Made by a program: the position numbers and the translations under genes | The notes under the pieces: generated by a model | The model's database searches: none | The model's input: the letters and a program-made list of their open reading frames with translations, nothing else | What the model was told of the DNA's origin: nothing | In this document: positions 25,534 through 35,099 of the stretch, in pieces | How positions within the stretch are numbered: the stretch's first letter is position 1 | How the letters are laid out: every line of letters starts with the position of its first letter | NCBI RefSeq assembly: GCF_027947575.1 | Contig: NZ_CP116256.1 | Span: 7,378,001 to 7,442,000 of the forward strand | Length of the DNA stretch: 64,000 bases | Reading direction: 5' to 3' | Source: Streptomyces rubrogriseus | GTDB lineage: Bacteria; Actinomycetota; Actinomycetes; Streptomycetales; Streptomycetaceae

Positions 25534-26199
25534 ATGACGACGACCGGCACACCGACAGAGCCGCGGTACGCGTGGGGCCGCCGCGGGCGGCACCGCAGGC
25601 CCCGACCCCGCAAGGTGCTGCTGGCCGCGGGCGGCCTCGCCCTGGCGGCGGGCGCCCTGAGCGTCGTACGCCTGCTGCCCGAGCCCGGCGGCGACGTCGG
25701 CGGCCTCCGCGCCGGGGCGGAACCGCGCGTGGAGGGCGGCGGACGGGACACGGCCCCCGCCCCGGCGACGGCCCCCGCCACCGGCACCGTCGGCGAGCCG
25801 TCCGGAACCGGTCCCTCCGCGACGTCCGCCATGGGCGGCCTGAGCGGCTCCCCCGGACCGGGCCTCATACCCGGTCTCGTGCCCGCCCCCTCCGCGAGCG
25901 GTCCGGCGGTCCCGCTGCCCACCGCCCCGCCCGTGCGCACCCCGGGCGCCGCCCTGAAGCCAGGGCAAGGCGACGGCGAAGGGCCGGGGGAACGGGAACG
26001 GGGGGAGGACACCGGGGAGCGGGCCCCGGCCCCGGGGACTGCGCAGCCGTCGCGGTCCGACCGCCCCGTACCGCACCCGGTGCCGCCCCCGCCACCGGAC
26101 CGCGGCACGCCCCCGCCGTCCGATCCGGCGCCGGAACCGGCGGATCCCGGCCTGTGCGTGCCGGTCATCGGCCTCTGCGTGGACCTGCTCGGCGACTGA
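25534..26199 (+). CDS. Proline-rich, membrane-anchored extracellular hypothetical protein
   Basis: 221 residues from ATG 25534 with GGAGGG 4 nt upstream. A basic cytoplasmic N-terminus (RRGRHRRPRPRK) precedes one membrane segment (VLLAAGGLALAAGALSVV). A long Pro/Gly/Ala-rich low-complexity stalk follows, ending in a short conserved-looking tail with two cysteines (GLCVPVIGLCVDLLGD). It probably acts at the cell surface. I do not recognise a family. An inverted repeat TACGGC-n5-GCCGTA lies at 25444-25460 upstream. Confidence 0.7.
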   Translation: MTTTGTPTEPRYAWGRRGRHRRPRPRKVLLAAGGLALAAGALSVVRLLPEPGGDVGGLRAGAEPRVEGGGRDTAPAPATAPATGTVGEPSGTGPSATSAMGGLSGSPGPGLIPGLVPAPSASGPAVPLPTAPPVRTPGAALKPGQGDGEGPGERERGEDTGERAPAPGTAQPSRSDRPVPHPVPPPPPDRGTPPPSDPAPEPADPGLCVPVIGLCVDLLGD

Positions 26200-26282
26200 G
26201 AAGCCCCGTACGACGGACACGGCCCACGACGGCCGCGGCCCACCCACGACGACCGGCGGCACGGGGCCGGGACGCCCGGGGT

Positions 26283-27428
26283 CTACGACTCCCCGCCGCC
26301 GCCGTCCCGGCGGGTGAGCAGCCACGGCTCGACCACGCCGAGGCCGCGCACCGGCCGCTGCCACATCGGCTGGAGCGCGAAGCGGTACACCGGCGGCTCC
26401 TCGCCCTCCTTCTCCGCCGCGGCGGCCTCCTCCGCCGCCGCAGCCTCCGAGGCGGGGGCGTCCCGGGTGCGGATCAGCTCCTCCGCGAAGGCCGTGTCGA
26501 CGAGGACCGCGTCCTTGGGGGCTATCGAGGTGAGCCGGGAGGCCAGGTTGACGGTGGTGCCGAAGACGTCGCCCATCCGGGTGGTGACCGTGCCGAAGGC
26601 GATGCCGACGCGCAGTTCCGGCATGGTCTCGTCGTGGGCCATCGTCTCGACGAGGAGCAGCGCGATCTCGGCGGCCGTACCGGCGTCGTCGGCGGCGTAG
26701 AGGACCTCGTCGCCGAGGGTCTTGACCAGCCGTCCGCCGCGCGCGGCCACCAGGTCGGCGGAGGTGGTCTCGAAGGCCTCGACCAGCTCGCCGAGCTCCT
26801 CCTCCTCCATCCGCCGGGTCAGCCGAGTGAAGCCGACCAGGTCCGCGAAGCCCACCGCGAGCCGCCGGTCCACCATCTCCTCGTCGTCCCCGGCCTGGAT
26901 GACGCGGCCGGCCGAGGCGGCGAGCTGGCGCCGCCAGACGTACACGAGGAACTCCTGCAGCTCGGGCAGGAGCAGTTCGACGATGGGGTACGTCACCTCG
27001 GTGCGCGTCATCCCCGGCTCCGGGGGCTCGGTCAGGCCCTCCAGGAAGGAGTCGATCTGCCACTCGGCCAACCGGGCGGTGGTCTGTCCCGTGGACCGGG
27101 CGACCTGGACGGCCATCGCCTCGCTGAGCAGTCCCGCCTCCACCAGACCGGCCAGTCGCCTGAGGGCGAGGACGTCGGCCTCGGTGAGCGCCTTGGCCTG
27201 GCCGATGTCGGCGAAGCCCATGGCCCGCCAGAAGCGGGAGGCCAGTTCCATGGAGACGCCCGCGCTGCGGGCGGCCTGGAAGGGGGTGTAGCGGCGCTCG
27301 GCACCCAGGATGAGCCCCTCGAGGCGCAGCGCGAGCGGGTCCTCGCCGGGATCGGCGGAGTCCGGGGCGGGCTCGGGGTCCACCCGGCCGTCCCCGTCCG
27401 CGCCGGAGCCGGTGTCGTCGACGGTCAC
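26283..27428 (-). CDS. cya: Class III adenylate cyclase
   Basis: 381 residues. An N-terminal helical region (GLILGAERRYTPFQAARSAGVS), a MerR-like or helical regulatory part, is followed by the class III catalytic domain from about residue 190: VGFADLVGFTRLTRR with the metal-binding Asp residues, KTLGDEVLYAADD, and GTTVNLASRL. A Glu/Ala-rich tail follows. It makes cAMP; in Streptomyces this cyclase is needed for germination and normal development. It is cytoplasmic, with no membrane segments. It is downstream of birA in the same direction but with a 115-bp gap. Confidence 0.93.
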   Translation of the reverse strand: MTVDDTGSGADGDGRVDPEPAPDSADPGEDPLALRLEGLILGAERRYTPFQAARSAGVSMELASRFWRAMGFADIGQAKALTEADVLALRRLAGLVEAGLLSEAMAVQVARSTGQTTARLAEWQIDSFLEGLTEPPEPGMTRTEVTYPIVELLLPELQEFLVYVWRRQLAASAGRVIQAGDDEEMVDRRLAVGFADLVGFTRLTRRMEEEELGELVEAFETTSADLVAARGGRLVKTLGDEVLYAADDAGTAAEIALLLVETMAHDETMPELRVGIAFGTVTTRMGDVFGTTVNLASRLTSIAPKDAVLVDTAFAEELIRTRDAPASEAAAAEEAAAAEKEGEEPPVYRFALQPMWQRPVRGLGVVEPWLLTRRDGGGGES

Positions 27429-27543
27429 GCCTGCTGCCTTTCCGATCTGCCGCGGTCAGGTTCGACCGGCCCCAACTTTACGTCAGGTGTGCCCCAGCTC
27501 ACTCCCGTGCGGTCCGCACTCCGAGAGTGCCCGGGGGACGCGC

Positions 27544-28419
27544 TCACGCCAACCGCAGGTGCACGATGTCCCCGGCACCCACCGGCTCCTGCACCCCCTC
27601 CCCGGTCGCGAGGACCAGCCGCCCGTCGCCGTCCACGGCCACGGCCTCCCCGACGAGCGACCGGTCCCCCGGCAGCTCCGCGCGCACCATGCGCCCGAGC
27701 GTCGCGCAGCCCGCCGCGTACGTCTCCTGCAGCCCGCTGGCCGCCGGGTCGCCGCCCGCCGAGCGCCAGCGCCCGTACCAGTCCTCCAGCGACCGCAGCA
27801 CGCCGCGCAGCAGCGGGTCCCGGTCGGTGTTCACGGCCCCGGCCAGCGCCAGCGACCCGGCCCGCGGGACCGGCAGCTCGTCGGCGCGGAGCGAGACGTT
27901 GATGCCGACGCCGATGACGACGCCGTCGTCCCCGGCCCGCTCGGCGAGGATGCCGCCGGCCTTGCGCTCCTCGTCGCCGACGGTCACCAGCAGGTCGTTG
28001 GGCCACTTCAGGGCGGTGTCGACGCCGGCCGCCCGGGACAGCCCGGTCGCCACGGCGACGCCGGTGAGCAGCGGCAGCCAGCCCCAGCGGGCCACGGGGA
28101 TCTCGGCGGGCCGCAGCAGCACGGAGAAGAACAGCCCGGAGCGGGCGGGTGCCGTCCACTGCCGGTCGAGCCGCCCCCGGGCGGCGCTCTGCTCCTCGGC
28201 GACGAGAACGACACCCTCCGCCAGGTCGCCCTCGGCGGCCCGGGCCACGAGGTCGGAGTTGGTGGAGCCGGTGCGCTGCACGACGTCGACCTGCCGCCAC
28301 AGCCCGCCGTCCCGCACCAGTCCCCGGCGCAGGGCCGTGCTGCTGAGGGGGGGCCGGTCCAGGTCGGACCACCTGTTGCGCGGGGAGTCCGGGGAGTCGG
28401 AGGAATCTCGGGGCGTCAT
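27544..28419 (-). CDS. birA: Biotin--[acetyl-CoA carboxylase] ligase
   Basis: 291 residues from ATG 28419. Landmarks are RTGSTNSDLV, ARGRLDRQWTAP (the biotinyl-AMP loop), LKWPNDLL and GGILAE, with a C-terminal SH3-like part. It lacks the N-terminal DNA-binding domain of E. coli BirA, so it is a ligase only. It attaches biotin to the carrier lysine of acyl-CoA carboxylase alpha subunits, including AccA2 encoded 3.6 kb away. It is divergent from pccB. A TAGGGT hexamer 7 nt before the ATG suggests a leaderless transcript. Confidence 0.95.
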   Translation of the reverse strand: MTPRDSSDSPDSPRNRWSDLDRPPLSSTALRRGLVRDGGLWRQVDVVQRTGSTNSDLVARAAEGDLAEGVVLVAEEQSAARGRLDRQWTAPARSGLFFSVLLRPAEIPVARWGWLPLLTGVAVATGLSRAAGVDTALKWPNDLLVTVGDEERKAGGILAERAGDDGVVIGVGINVSLRADELPVPRAGSLALAGAVNTDRDPLLRGVLRSLEDWYGRWRSAGGDPAASGLQETYAAGCATLGRMVRAELPGDRSLVGEAVAVDGDGRLVLATGEGVQEPVGAGDIVHLRLA

Positions 28420-28529
28420 GCAACCCACCCTAGGTGTGGGAAAGACCGCACTGCCGAACGGAAGGGCCCCTACTACTCTACGAACGAGTAACCGTCCCCC
28501 CTTTTGAGCAGGCAGGGAGCCGCATCCCG

Positions 28530-30122
28530 ATGTCCGAGCCGGAAGAGCAGCAGCCCGACATCCACACGACCGCGGGCAAGCTCGCGGATCTCAGGCGCCG
28601 TATCGAGGAAGCGACGCACGCCGGTTCCGCACGCGCCGTCGAGAAGCAGCACGCCAAGGGCAAGCTGACGGCTCGTGAACGCATCGACCTCCTCCTCGAC
28701 GAGGGTTCCTTCGTCGAGCTGGACGAGTTCGCCCGGCACCGCTCCACCAACTTCGGCCTCGACGCCAACCGCCCCTACGGCGACGGCGTCGTCACCGGCT
28801 ACGGCACCGTCGACGGTCGCCCCGTGGCCGTCTTCTCCCAGGACTTCACCGTCTTCGGCGGCGCGCTGGGCGAGGTCTACGGCCAGAAGATCGTCAAGGT
28901 GATGGACTTCGCCCTCAAGACCGGCTGCCCGGTCGTCGGCATCAACGACTCCGGCGGCGCCCGCATCCAGGAGGGTGTGGCCTCCCTCGGCGCCTACGGC
29001 GAGATCTTCCGCCGCAACACCCACGCCTCCGGCGTGATCCCGCAGATCAGCCTGGTCGTCGGCCCGTGTGCGGGCGGCGCGGTGTACTCCCCCGCGATCA
29101 CCGACTTCACGGTGATGGTGGACCAGACCAGCCACATGTTCATCACCGGCCCCGACGTCATCAAGACGGTCACCGGCGAGGACGTCGGCTTCGAGGAGCT
29201 GGGCGGCGCCCGCACCCACAACTCCACCTCGGGCGTGGCCCACCACATGGCCGGCGACGAGAAGGACGCGGTCGAGTACGTCAAGCAGCTCCTGTCGTAC
29301 CTGCCGTCCAACAACCTCTCCGAGCCCCCCGCCTTTCCGGAGGAGGCGGACCTCGCGGTCACGGACGAGGACGCCGAGCTGGACACGATCGTCCCGGACT
29401 CGGCGAACCAGCCCTACGACATGCACTCCGTCATCGAGCACGTCCTGGACGACGCCGAGTTCTTCGAGACGCAACCCCTCTTCGCGCCGAACATCCTCAC
29501 CGGTTTCGGCCGCGTGGAGGGGCGCCCGGTCGGCATCGTCGCCAACCAGCCCATGCAGTTCGCCGGCTGCCTGGACATCACGGCCTCCGAGAAGGCGGCC
29601 CGCTTCGTGCGCACCTGCGACGCCTTCAACGTCCCCGTCCTCACCTTCGTGGACGTCCCCGGCTTCCTGCCCGGCGTCGACCAGGAGCACGACGGCATCA
29701 TCCGCCGCGGCGCCAAGCTGATCTTCGCCTACGCCGAGGCCACGGTGCCGCTCATCACGGTCATCACCCGCAAGGCCTTCGGCGGCGCCTACGACGTCAT
29801 GGGCTCCAAGCACCTGGGCGCCGACCTCAACCTGGCCTGGCCCACCGCCCAGATCGCCGTCATGGGCGCCCAGGGCGCGGTCAACATCCTGCACCGCCGC
29901 ACCATCGCCGACGCCGGTGACGACGCCGAGGCCACCCGGGCCCGCCTGATCCAGGAGTACGAGGACGCCCTCCTCAACCCCTACACCGCCGCCGAACGCG
30001 GCTACGTCGACGCCGTGATCATGCCCTCCGACACCCGCCGCCACATCGTCCGCGGCCTGCGCCAGCTGCGCACCAAGCGCGAGTCCCTGCCCCCGAAGAA
30101 GCACGGCAACATCCCCCTGTAA
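28530..30122 (+). CDS. pccB: Propionyl-CoA carboxylase beta (carboxyltransferase) subunit
   Basis: 530 residues, the same size as S. coelicolor PccB. It transfers carboxyl from carboxybiotin to propionyl-CoA, giving methylmalonyl-CoA, a precursor for polyketides. Carboxyltransferase features include [28 protein letters not shown], the acyl-CoA oxyanion region [16 protein letters not shown] (with the Asp that selects propionyl over acetyl) and [16 protein letters not shown]. It works with AccA2 and PccE. The next gene starts 10 bp after its stop. Confidence 0.96.
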   Translation: MSEPEEQQPDIHTTAGKLADLRRRIEEATHAGSARAVEKQHAKGKLTARERIDLLLDEGSFVELDEFARHRSTNFGLDANRPYGDGVVTGYGTVDGRPVAVFSQDFTVFGGALGEVYGQKIVKVMDFALKTGCPVVGINDSGGARIQEGVASLGAYGEIFRRNTHASGVIPQISLVVGPCAGGAVYSPAITDFTVMVDQTSHMFITGPDVIKTVTGEDVGFEELGGARTHNSTSGVAHHMAGDEKDAVEYVKQLLSYLPSNNLSEPPAFPEEADLAVTDEDAELDTIVPDSANQPYDMHSVIEHVLDDAEFFETQPLFAPNILTGFGRVEGRPVGIVANQPMQFAGCLDITASEKAARFVRTCDAFNVPVLTFVDVPGFLPGVDQEHDGIIRRGAKLIFAYAEATVPLITVITRKAFGGAYDVMGSKHLGADLNLAWPTAQIAVMGAQGAVNILHRRTIADAGDDAEATRARLIQEYEDALLNPYTAAERGYVDAVIMPSDTRRHIVRGLRQLRTKRESLPPKKHGNIPL

Positions 30123-30131
30123 GGAGCCGCT

Positions 30132-30341
30132 GTGACCATCAAGGTCGTCCGGGGCAACCCCACCCCGGAAGAACTGGCCGCCGCCCTGACGGTGGTCAGG
30201 GCCCGCGCGGCAGCGACGGAAGCGGAGCCGTCCGGCCCCCAGTCGCCGCGCGACGCGTGGTCGGACCCGTCCCGCATCGCGACGACCCGCCTCCCCCACC
30301 CGGGCCCGGCGTCATGGACCCGCACGTACTGGCCCGGGTGA
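30132..30341 (+). CDS. pccE: Acyl/propionyl-CoA carboxylase epsilon subunit
   Basis: 69 residues from a GTG with AAGGAG upstream. The N-terminus IKVVRGNPTPEELAAALTVV is the epsilon-subunit signature, and the C-terminus ends SWTRTYWPG. Epsilon subunits bind the beta subunit and strongly stimulate the carboxylase. It is co-transcribed with pccB. Confidence 0.94.
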   Translation: MTIKVVRGNPTPEELAAALTVVRARAAATEAEPSGPQSPRDAWSDPSRIATTRLPHPGPASWTRTYWPG

Positions 30342-30354
30342 GGTCGAATACCCA

Positions 30355-30396
30355 GGGGCGCGGGGAACCGCGCACGGAACGGCACCCCCGCGCCCC
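30355..30396 (+). terminator. Terminator of pccB-pccE (Streptomyces GGGGCGCGGGG repeat)
   Basis: GGGGCGCGGGG, 20 nt, CCCCGCGCCCC. This family of interspersed elements (GGGGCGCGGGGAAC...) is common after Streptomyces genes and doubles as a terminator. Confidence 0.75.
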
Positions 30397-30451
30397 GATT
30401 TAAGTACCCGTACTCAAGTCGCCGCCGCCCGCCAAGCCCCACGCTAGTGAC

Positions 30452-30580
30452 ATGCTGTGGTCCGACCCCGAGAACGAGCCGCCCAAGGAACTGCGCGACA
30501 CGCAGGACATGCTGCGGCGGCTGAGCGTGTTCCTGGCGCTGGCCATGGTCCTCGCGATGATCGTCCTCGGCCTGGGCTGA
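30452..30580 (+). CDS. Small single-pass membrane protein (42 residues)
   Basis: An ATG at 30452 opens a 42-residue frame: a charged N-terminus (MLWSDPENEPPKELRDTQ), an amphipathic part and one hydrophobic segment (VFLALAMVLAMIVLGLG) up to the stop at 30580. Codon use is normal for the genome, and the frame fills the space between the pccE terminator and maf. It is probably a conserved Streptomyces microprotein. There is no clear ribosome site. Function unknown. Confidence 0.65.
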   Translation: MLWSDPENEPPKELRDTQDMLRRLSVFLALAMVLAMIVLGLG

Positions 30581-30612
30581 GCCGGCCCCGCCCGGGTGAC
30601 TAACCTGGCCCC

Positions 30613-31233
30613 ATGACTCCTCAGTCCCGCCGCCGACTCGTCCTCGCCTCCCAGTCCCCGGCCCGGCTCGGCCTGCTGCGCCAGGCGGGGCTCGCCCCGG
30701 AGGTCCTCGTGAGCGGTGTCGACGAGGAGGCCGTCACCGCCCCCACCCCCGCCGAGCTGGCCCTCGCCCTGGCCGAGGCCAAGGCGTCCGTCGTGGCCGC
30801 GAAGCCGGAGGTGCACGGGGCGCTGGTGATCGGCTGCGACTCGGTGCTCGACCTGGACGGCCAGGCGCTCGGCAAGCCGGCGGACGCGGAGGAGGCCACC
30901 GCCCGCTGGAAGGCGATGCGCGGCCGGGCGGGCACGCTGCAGACCGGCCACTGCGTCTGGGACACCGCCTCCGGCCGCCACGTCTCGGCGACCGCGTCCA
31001 CGGTCGTCCGCTTCGGCGAGCCGACCGACGACGAGATCGCCGCCTACGTGGCCTCCGGGGAGCCCCTCCACGTCGCCGGGGCGTTCACCCTGGACGGCCG
31101 CTCGGCCCCGTTCATCGACGGCATCGACGGCGACCACGGGAACGTCATCGGCCTCAGCCTGCCCCTGCTGCGCCGCCTGCTCGCCGACCTCGGGACGGGC
31201 ATCACGGAGTTGTGGGCGCCGGCGGAGGACTGA
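30613..31233 (+). CDS. maf: Maf family nucleotide pyrophosphatase
   Basis: 206 residues. The N-terminus [21 protein letters not shown] is the Maf signature, and [16 protein letters not shown] and [20 protein letters not shown] contain the conserved substrate and metal residues. It hydrolyses dTTP/UTP or modified nucleotides to monophosphates. TAACCT lies 6 nt before the ATG, so the mRNA is probably leaderless. Its 3' end overlaps the convergent membrane-protein gene by 32 bp. Confidence 0.93.
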   Translation: MTPQSRRRLVLASQSPARLGLLRQAGLAPEVLVSGVDEEAVTAPTPAELALALAEAKASVVAAKPEVHGALVIGCDSVLDLDGQALGKPADAEEATARWKAMRGRAGTLQTGHCVWDTASGRHVSATASTVVRFGEPTDDEIAAYVASGEPLHVAGAFTLDGRSAPFIDGIDGDHGNVIGLSLPLLRRLLADLGTGITELWAPAED

Positions 31234-31684
31234 CCGGGGAGCCGTCATCGCCCTTGCCGTCCTCGGCCCGCTGCCCGGCGGCGGGCTGCTCCCGGGCGTC
31301 GTACGTCATCAGCAGCAGCACGATCAGACCCAGTACGACGATCATGAAGATGAAGGCGCCGGGCCCCACCAGCCCCCAGGTGAAGGCACCGAGCAGCCCG
31401 TGCACCACGGCGGCGCTGATCAGCAGGATCCGGCCGAGCCCCGCGGGCGCGCGGTCGCGCAGCGCCACGAGCAGGGCGACCAGGGCGCACAGCGCGAAGT
31501 ACAGGCCGAAGACCACCCCGCCGATCTTCGAGGACAGGGACATCATGTCCGGGTCCAGACCGGCCAGGGACATGTCCTGGCGGTCGACGACGATCGCCAG
31601 GAACCAGTTCAGCGCCGCGACGCCGACCGCCTCCGCGAAGAGCACGACCGCCACGACCCACGCCACCGGCCTGCGCACCGACAC
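31202..31684 (-). CDS. Integral membrane protein, four helices
   Basis: 160 residues with four hydrophobic segments ([82 protein letters not shown]) and a polar Pro-rich cytoplasmic tail. No known motif. A GTG start with GGTGGG upstream. Its tail-coding end overlaps maf on the other strand by 32 bp, so the two transcripts are antisense at their 3' ends. Confidence 0.85.
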   Translation of the reverse strand: MSVRRPVAWVVAVVLFAEAVGVAALNWFLAIVVDRQDMSLAGLDPDMMSLSSKIGGVVFGLYFALCALVALLVALRDRAPAGLGRILLISAAVVHGLLGAFTWGLVGPGAFIFMIVVLGLIVLLLMTYDAREQPAAGQRAEDGKGDDGSPVSPPPAPTTP

Positions 31685-32058
31685 CGGTCCCCACCCACCT
31701 TCGACCGCTGCCGCACAGGACAGCTGTTACCCCAAGTACGTTCGAGACCAGAGGAACGCTACTAACGGGTAAACCTCGCCACAAGGGTTCCGGCGCGAGC
31801 AAAGAATCATTGGGCCATTAGTAGGGACTCCACAAAGAAACCGAGTGGCCCGCAGCACGCCCTTACAGAGACCTTGACCACATCGGAGGGCTAGGGTTTC
31901 CCCCAGGAGTCCTGCGTACCGCGGTACTGCAAGGGCTTTCGGGGGTCGAGCGAGCCTCGAATCACGCTCCGTGTGGGCAAGCTCACCATTGGGGACGGGT
32001 CGAAGTGCCGTGTCGGCAGTCCCTAAACTCGGCTTGTTTCAAGGAGGGAGCCTCAATC
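31685..32058. other. 374-bp intergenic region with the accA2 promoter
   Basis: No convincing gene. It must hold the promoters of the membrane protein (to the left) and of accA2 (to the right). A TAAACT hexamer at 32025-32030 is a possible -10 for accA2, about 28 bp before its start codon, but I see no good -35. A TTGACC at 31874-31879 is unpaired. AAGGAGGGAG precedes the accA2 start. Confidence 0.4.
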
Positions 32059-33831
32059 GTGCGCAAGGTGCTCATCGCCAATCGTGGCGAAATCGCTGTC
32101 CGCGTGGCCCGGGCCTGCCGGGACGCCGGGATCGCGAGCGTGGCCGTCTACGCGGATCCGGACCGGGACGCGTTGCACGTCCGTGCCGCTGATGAGGCGT
32201 TCGCCCTGGGTGGTGACACCCCCGCGACCAGCTATCTGGACATCGCCAAGGTCCTCAAAGCCGCCCGCGAGTCGGGCGCGGACGCCATCCACCCCGGCTA
32301 CGGATTCCTCTCGGAGAACGCCGAGTTCGCGCAGGCGGTCCTGGACGCCGGCCTGATCTGGATCGGCCCGCCCCCACACGCCATCCGCGACCTGGGCGAC
32401 AAGGTCGCCGCCCGCCACATCGCCCAGCGGGCCGGCGCCCCCCTGGTCGCCGGCACCCCCGACCCCGTCTCCGGCGCGGACGAGGTCGTCGCCTTCGCGA
32501 AGGAACACGGCCTGCCCATCGCGATCAAGGCCGCCTTCGGCGGCGGCGGCCGCGGCCTCAAGGTCGCCCGCACCCTCGAAGAGGTCCCCGAGCTGTACGA
32601 CTCCGCCGTCCGCGAGGCCGTGGCCGCCTTCGGCCGCGGGGAATGCTTCGTCGAGCGCTACCTCGACAAGCCCCGCCACGTGGAGACCCAGTGCCTGGCC
32701 GACACCCACGGCAACGTGGTCGTCGTCTCCACCCGCGACTGCTCCCTGCAGCGCCGCCACCAAAAGCTCGTCGAGGAGGCCCCCGCACCCTTCCTCTCCG
32801 ACGCCCAGACGGCAGAGCTGTACGCGTCCTCCAAGGCCATCCTCAAGGAGGCCGGCTACGTCGGCGCCGGCACCGTGGAGTTCCTCGTCGGCATGGACGG
32901 CACGATCTCCTTCCTGGAGGTCAACACCCGCCTCCAGGTCGAACACCCGGTCACCGAGGAAGTCGCCGGCATCGACCTGGTCCGCGAGATGTTCCGCATC
33001 GCCGACGGCGAAGAACTCGGCTACGACGACCCCGCCCTGCGCGGCCACTCCTTCGAGTTCCGCATCAACGGCGAGGACCCCGGCCGCGGCTTCCTGCCCG
33101 CCCCCGGCACCGTCACCCTCTTCGACGCACCCACCGGCCCCGGCGTCCGCCTCGACGCCGGCGTCGAATCCGGCTCCGTCATCGGCCCCGCCTGGGACTC
33201 CCTGCTCGCCAAACTCATCGTCACCGGCCGCACCCGCGCCGAGGCACTCCAGCGGGCGGCCCGCGCCCTGGACGAGTTCACCGTCGAGGGCATGGCCACC
33301 GCCATCCCCTTCCACCGCACGGTCGTCCGCGATCCGGCCTTCGCCCCCGAACTCACCGGCTCCACCGACCCCTTCACCGTCCACACCCGGTGGATCGAGA
33401 CCGAGTTCGTCAACGAGATCAAGCCCTTCACCACGCCCGCCGATACCGAGGCGGACGAGGAGTCGGGCCGTGAGACGGTCGTCGTCGAGGTCGGCGGCAA
33501 GCGCCTGGAAGTCTCCCTCCCCTCCAGCCTGGGCATGTCCCTGGCCCGCACCGGCCTGGCAGCCGGGGCCCGCCCCAAACGCCGCGCGGCCAAGAAGTCC
33601 GGCCCCGCCGCCTCCGGCGACACCCTCGCCTCCCCGATGCAGGGCACCATCGTCAAGATCGCCGTCGAGGAGGGCCAGGAAGTCCAGGAAGGCGACCTCA
33701 TCGTCGTCCTCGAAGCGATGAAGATGGAACAGCCCCTCAACGCCCACAGGTCCGGCACCATCAAGGGCCTCACCGCCGAAGTCGGCGCCTCCCTCACCTC
33801 CGGCGCCGCCATCTGCGAGATCAAGGACTGA
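32059..33831 (+). CDS. accA2: Acyl-CoA carboxylase alpha subunit (biotin carboxylase + BCCP)
   Basis: 590 residues from a GTG with a strong AAGGAGG. Biotin carboxylase domain: N-terminal [22 protein letters not shown] split by the ATP-grasp loop [13 protein letters not shown], then [20 protein letters not shown]-terminal biotin carrier domain follows an Ala/Lys linker, with EAMKM, where the Lys is biotinylated by BirA. It supplies carboxybiotin to PccB for propionyl-CoA and to AccB for acetyl-CoA. A bidirectional terminator follows. Confidence 0.97.
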   Translation: MRKVLIANRGEIAVRVARACRDAGIASVAVYADPDRDALHVRAADEAFALGGDTPATSYLDIAKVLKAARESGADAIHPGYGFLSENAEFAQAVLDAGLIWIGPPPHAIRDLGDKVAARHIAQRAGAPLVAGTPDPVSGADEVVAFAKEHGLPIAIKAAFGGGGRGLKVARTLEEVPELYDSAVREAVAAFGRGECFVERYLDKPRHVETQCLADTHGNVVVVSTRDCSLQRRHQKLVEEAPAPFLSDAQTAELYASSKAILKEAGYVGAGTVEFLVGMDGTISFLEVNTRLQVEHPVTEEVAGIDLVREMFRIADGEELGYDDPALRGHSFEFRINGEDPGRGFLPAPGTVTLFDAPTGPGVRLDAGVESGSVIGPAWDSLLAKLIVTGRTRAEALQRAARALDEFTVEGMATAIPFHRTVVRDPAFAPELTGSTDPFTVHTRWIETEFVNEIKPFTTPADTEADEESGRETVVVEVGGKRLEVSLPSSLGMSLARTGLAAGARPKRRAAKKSGPAASGDTLASPMQGTIVKIAVEEGQEVQEGDLIVVLEAMKMEQPLNAHRSGTIKGLTAEVGASLTSGAAICEIKD

Positions 33832-33846
33832 CGAGTCCCGCACCAC

Positions 33847-33897
33847 GACAGGGGCGCCCGACGGACCACCTCACACGGTCCGCCGGGCGCCCCTGTC
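33847..33897. terminator. Bidirectional terminator between accA2 and the DeoR gene
   Basis: GACAGGGGCGCCCG...CGGACC pairs with GGTCCG...CGGGCGCCCCTGTC, about 20 base pairs with one mismatch, between two convergent genes. Confidence 0.9.
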
Positions 33898-33931
33898 ACT
33901 GCCCGCCGGACGGGGACCGCCGGACGAGGCC

Positions 33932-34921
33932 CTACCGTCGCCGCATGTCGGCGACGCGCGCCCGCTCCGCTCCGCCCCCCTGCTCACCCAGCGCGGTGGC
34001 AGACCGCAACCCCGCGCCCGCAGCCCCCGGAACCTGACGGCGCGGCCCCGGAAGCGGCACGTCCCGACGTTGCTGACGCCCCACGGAATCACCCCCCGGG
34101 GCCCCCGAAGCCCCGGTGCCGTTCGCCGTACCACCCCCTGACGCCCCGGCCACGGCGATCTGCACGCCCTGGTCGGCCAGGGCCTGCAACTCGGTGGCGG
34201 CGCGGTCGTCGTGGCCCGGCGACTCGTCGGTGACCAGACGGGTGATGACGTCGGTGGGCACGGTCTGGAACATGGTGTCCGTACCCAGCTTGGAGTGGTC
34301 GGCGAGGACGACGACCTCGGCGGCGGCCTGGACCAGCGCCCGGTCGACGGAGGCCGACAGCATGTTGGAGGTGGACAGCCCCCGCTCGGCGGTCAGCCCG
34401 CTCCCGGACAGGAAGGCCTTGGAGACCCGCAGCCCCTGGAGGGACTGCTCGGCCCCCGACCCCACCAGGGCGTAGTTGGACCCCCTGAGCGTGCCTCCGG
34501 TCATCACCACTTCGACCCGGTTGGCATGGGCAAGGGCCTGGGCCACCAGCAGCGAGTTGGTGACGACGGTCAGCCCGGGCACTCGCGCGAGCCGGCGGGC
34601 CAGCTCCTGCGTCGTCGTACCCGCCCCCACCACGATGGCTTCGCCCTCTTCGACGAGGCCCGCGGCGAGATCGGCGATGGCCGTCTTCTCGGCGGTCGCG
34701 AGATGGGATTTCTGCGGAAAGCCGGACTCTCGCGTGAACCCGCCCGGCAGTACCGCACCGCCGTGCCGGCGGTCGAGGAGTCCTTCTGCCTCCAGTGCGC
34801 GCACGTCCCGCCGTACGGTCACTTCGGAGGTCTGGACGACGCGGGCGAGCTCACGGAGCGACACGGCCCCGTTCGCTCGCACCATTTCGAGGATCAATTG
34901 GCGACGTTCTGCAGCGAACAC
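33932..34921 (-). CDS. DeoR/GlpR family transcriptional regulator
   Basis: 329 residues. The N-terminal helix-turn-helix is FAAERRQLILEMV...SLRELARVVQTSEVTVRRDVRALEAEGLLDRRHGGAV. The C-terminal sugar-phosphate-sensing domain has VVGAGTTTQELARRL, VTNSLLVAQAL and LADHSKLG. About 75 residues of Gly/Arg-rich extension beyond the normal end are unusual. The nearby nucleoside genes make a deoxyribose-phosphate effector plausible, but its own promoter carries a different palindrome from theirs. Confidence 0.92.
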   Translation of the reverse strand: MFAAERRQLILEMVRANGAVSLRELARVVQTSEVTVRRDVRALEAEGLLDRRHGGAVLPGGFTRESGFPQKSHLATAEKTAIADLAAGLVEEGEAIVVGAGTTTQELARRLARVPGLTVVTNSLLVAQALAHANRVEVVMTGGTLRGSNYALVGSGAEQSLQGLRVSKAFLSGSGLTAERGLSTSNMLSASVDRALVQAAAEVVVLADHSKLGTDTMFQTVPTDVITRLVTDESPGHDDRAATELQALADQGVQIAVAGASGGGTANGTGASGAPGGDSVGRQQRRDVPLPGPRRQVPGAAGAGLRSATALGEQGGGAERARVADMRRR

Positions 34922-34966
34922 GAAACTGACAGTAACCCCAACGACCGTCTGCTTTCAGCAGTATGC

Positions 34967-34989
34967 GCCGAATAACAGAAGTTGTTCGC
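34967..34989. promoter_or_regulatory. Inverted repeat upstream of the DeoR-type gene
   Basis: GCCGAATAAC-agaa-GTTGTTCGC forms an imperfect palindrome about 45-68 bp before the DeoR-type start. It is AT-rich for this DNA and is probably the autoregulatory operator. Confidence 0.5.
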
Positions 34990-35053
34990 ATGCCACCACC
35001 GGAAGTGGTATACGGGCCTACCCCGGCCGCCTATGCCACCCGCAAGCACCGCA

Positions 35054-35076
35054 ACTCCCCGTGACCAGCGGGGAGT
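35054..35076 (-). terminator. Terminator after the flavoprotein reductase gene
   Basis: ACTCCCCG-tgaccag-CGGGGAGT, a perfect 8-bp stem, 24 bp past the stop codon at 35100. Confidence 0.7.
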
Positions 35077-35099
35077 CATTTCCAGCCGCGCCCGCCGGC

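Noticed and set aside
31861..31900. A sigma-70 promoter TTGACC...TAGGGT for accA2
   Set aside because: The spacer is only 12 bp and the site lies about 160 bp from the start codon.
33932..34160. The DeoR-type protein's Gly/Arg-rich C-terminal tail taken as a frameshift
   Set aside because: Codon use stays normal, and no alternative frame gives a family-like ending. It seems a real but unusual extension.
34967..34989. The DeoR-type regulator as repressor of the CTACGCGCGTAG regulon
   Set aside because: Its own upstream palindrome is unrelated in sequence, so there is no positive evidence. Kept only as a possibility.
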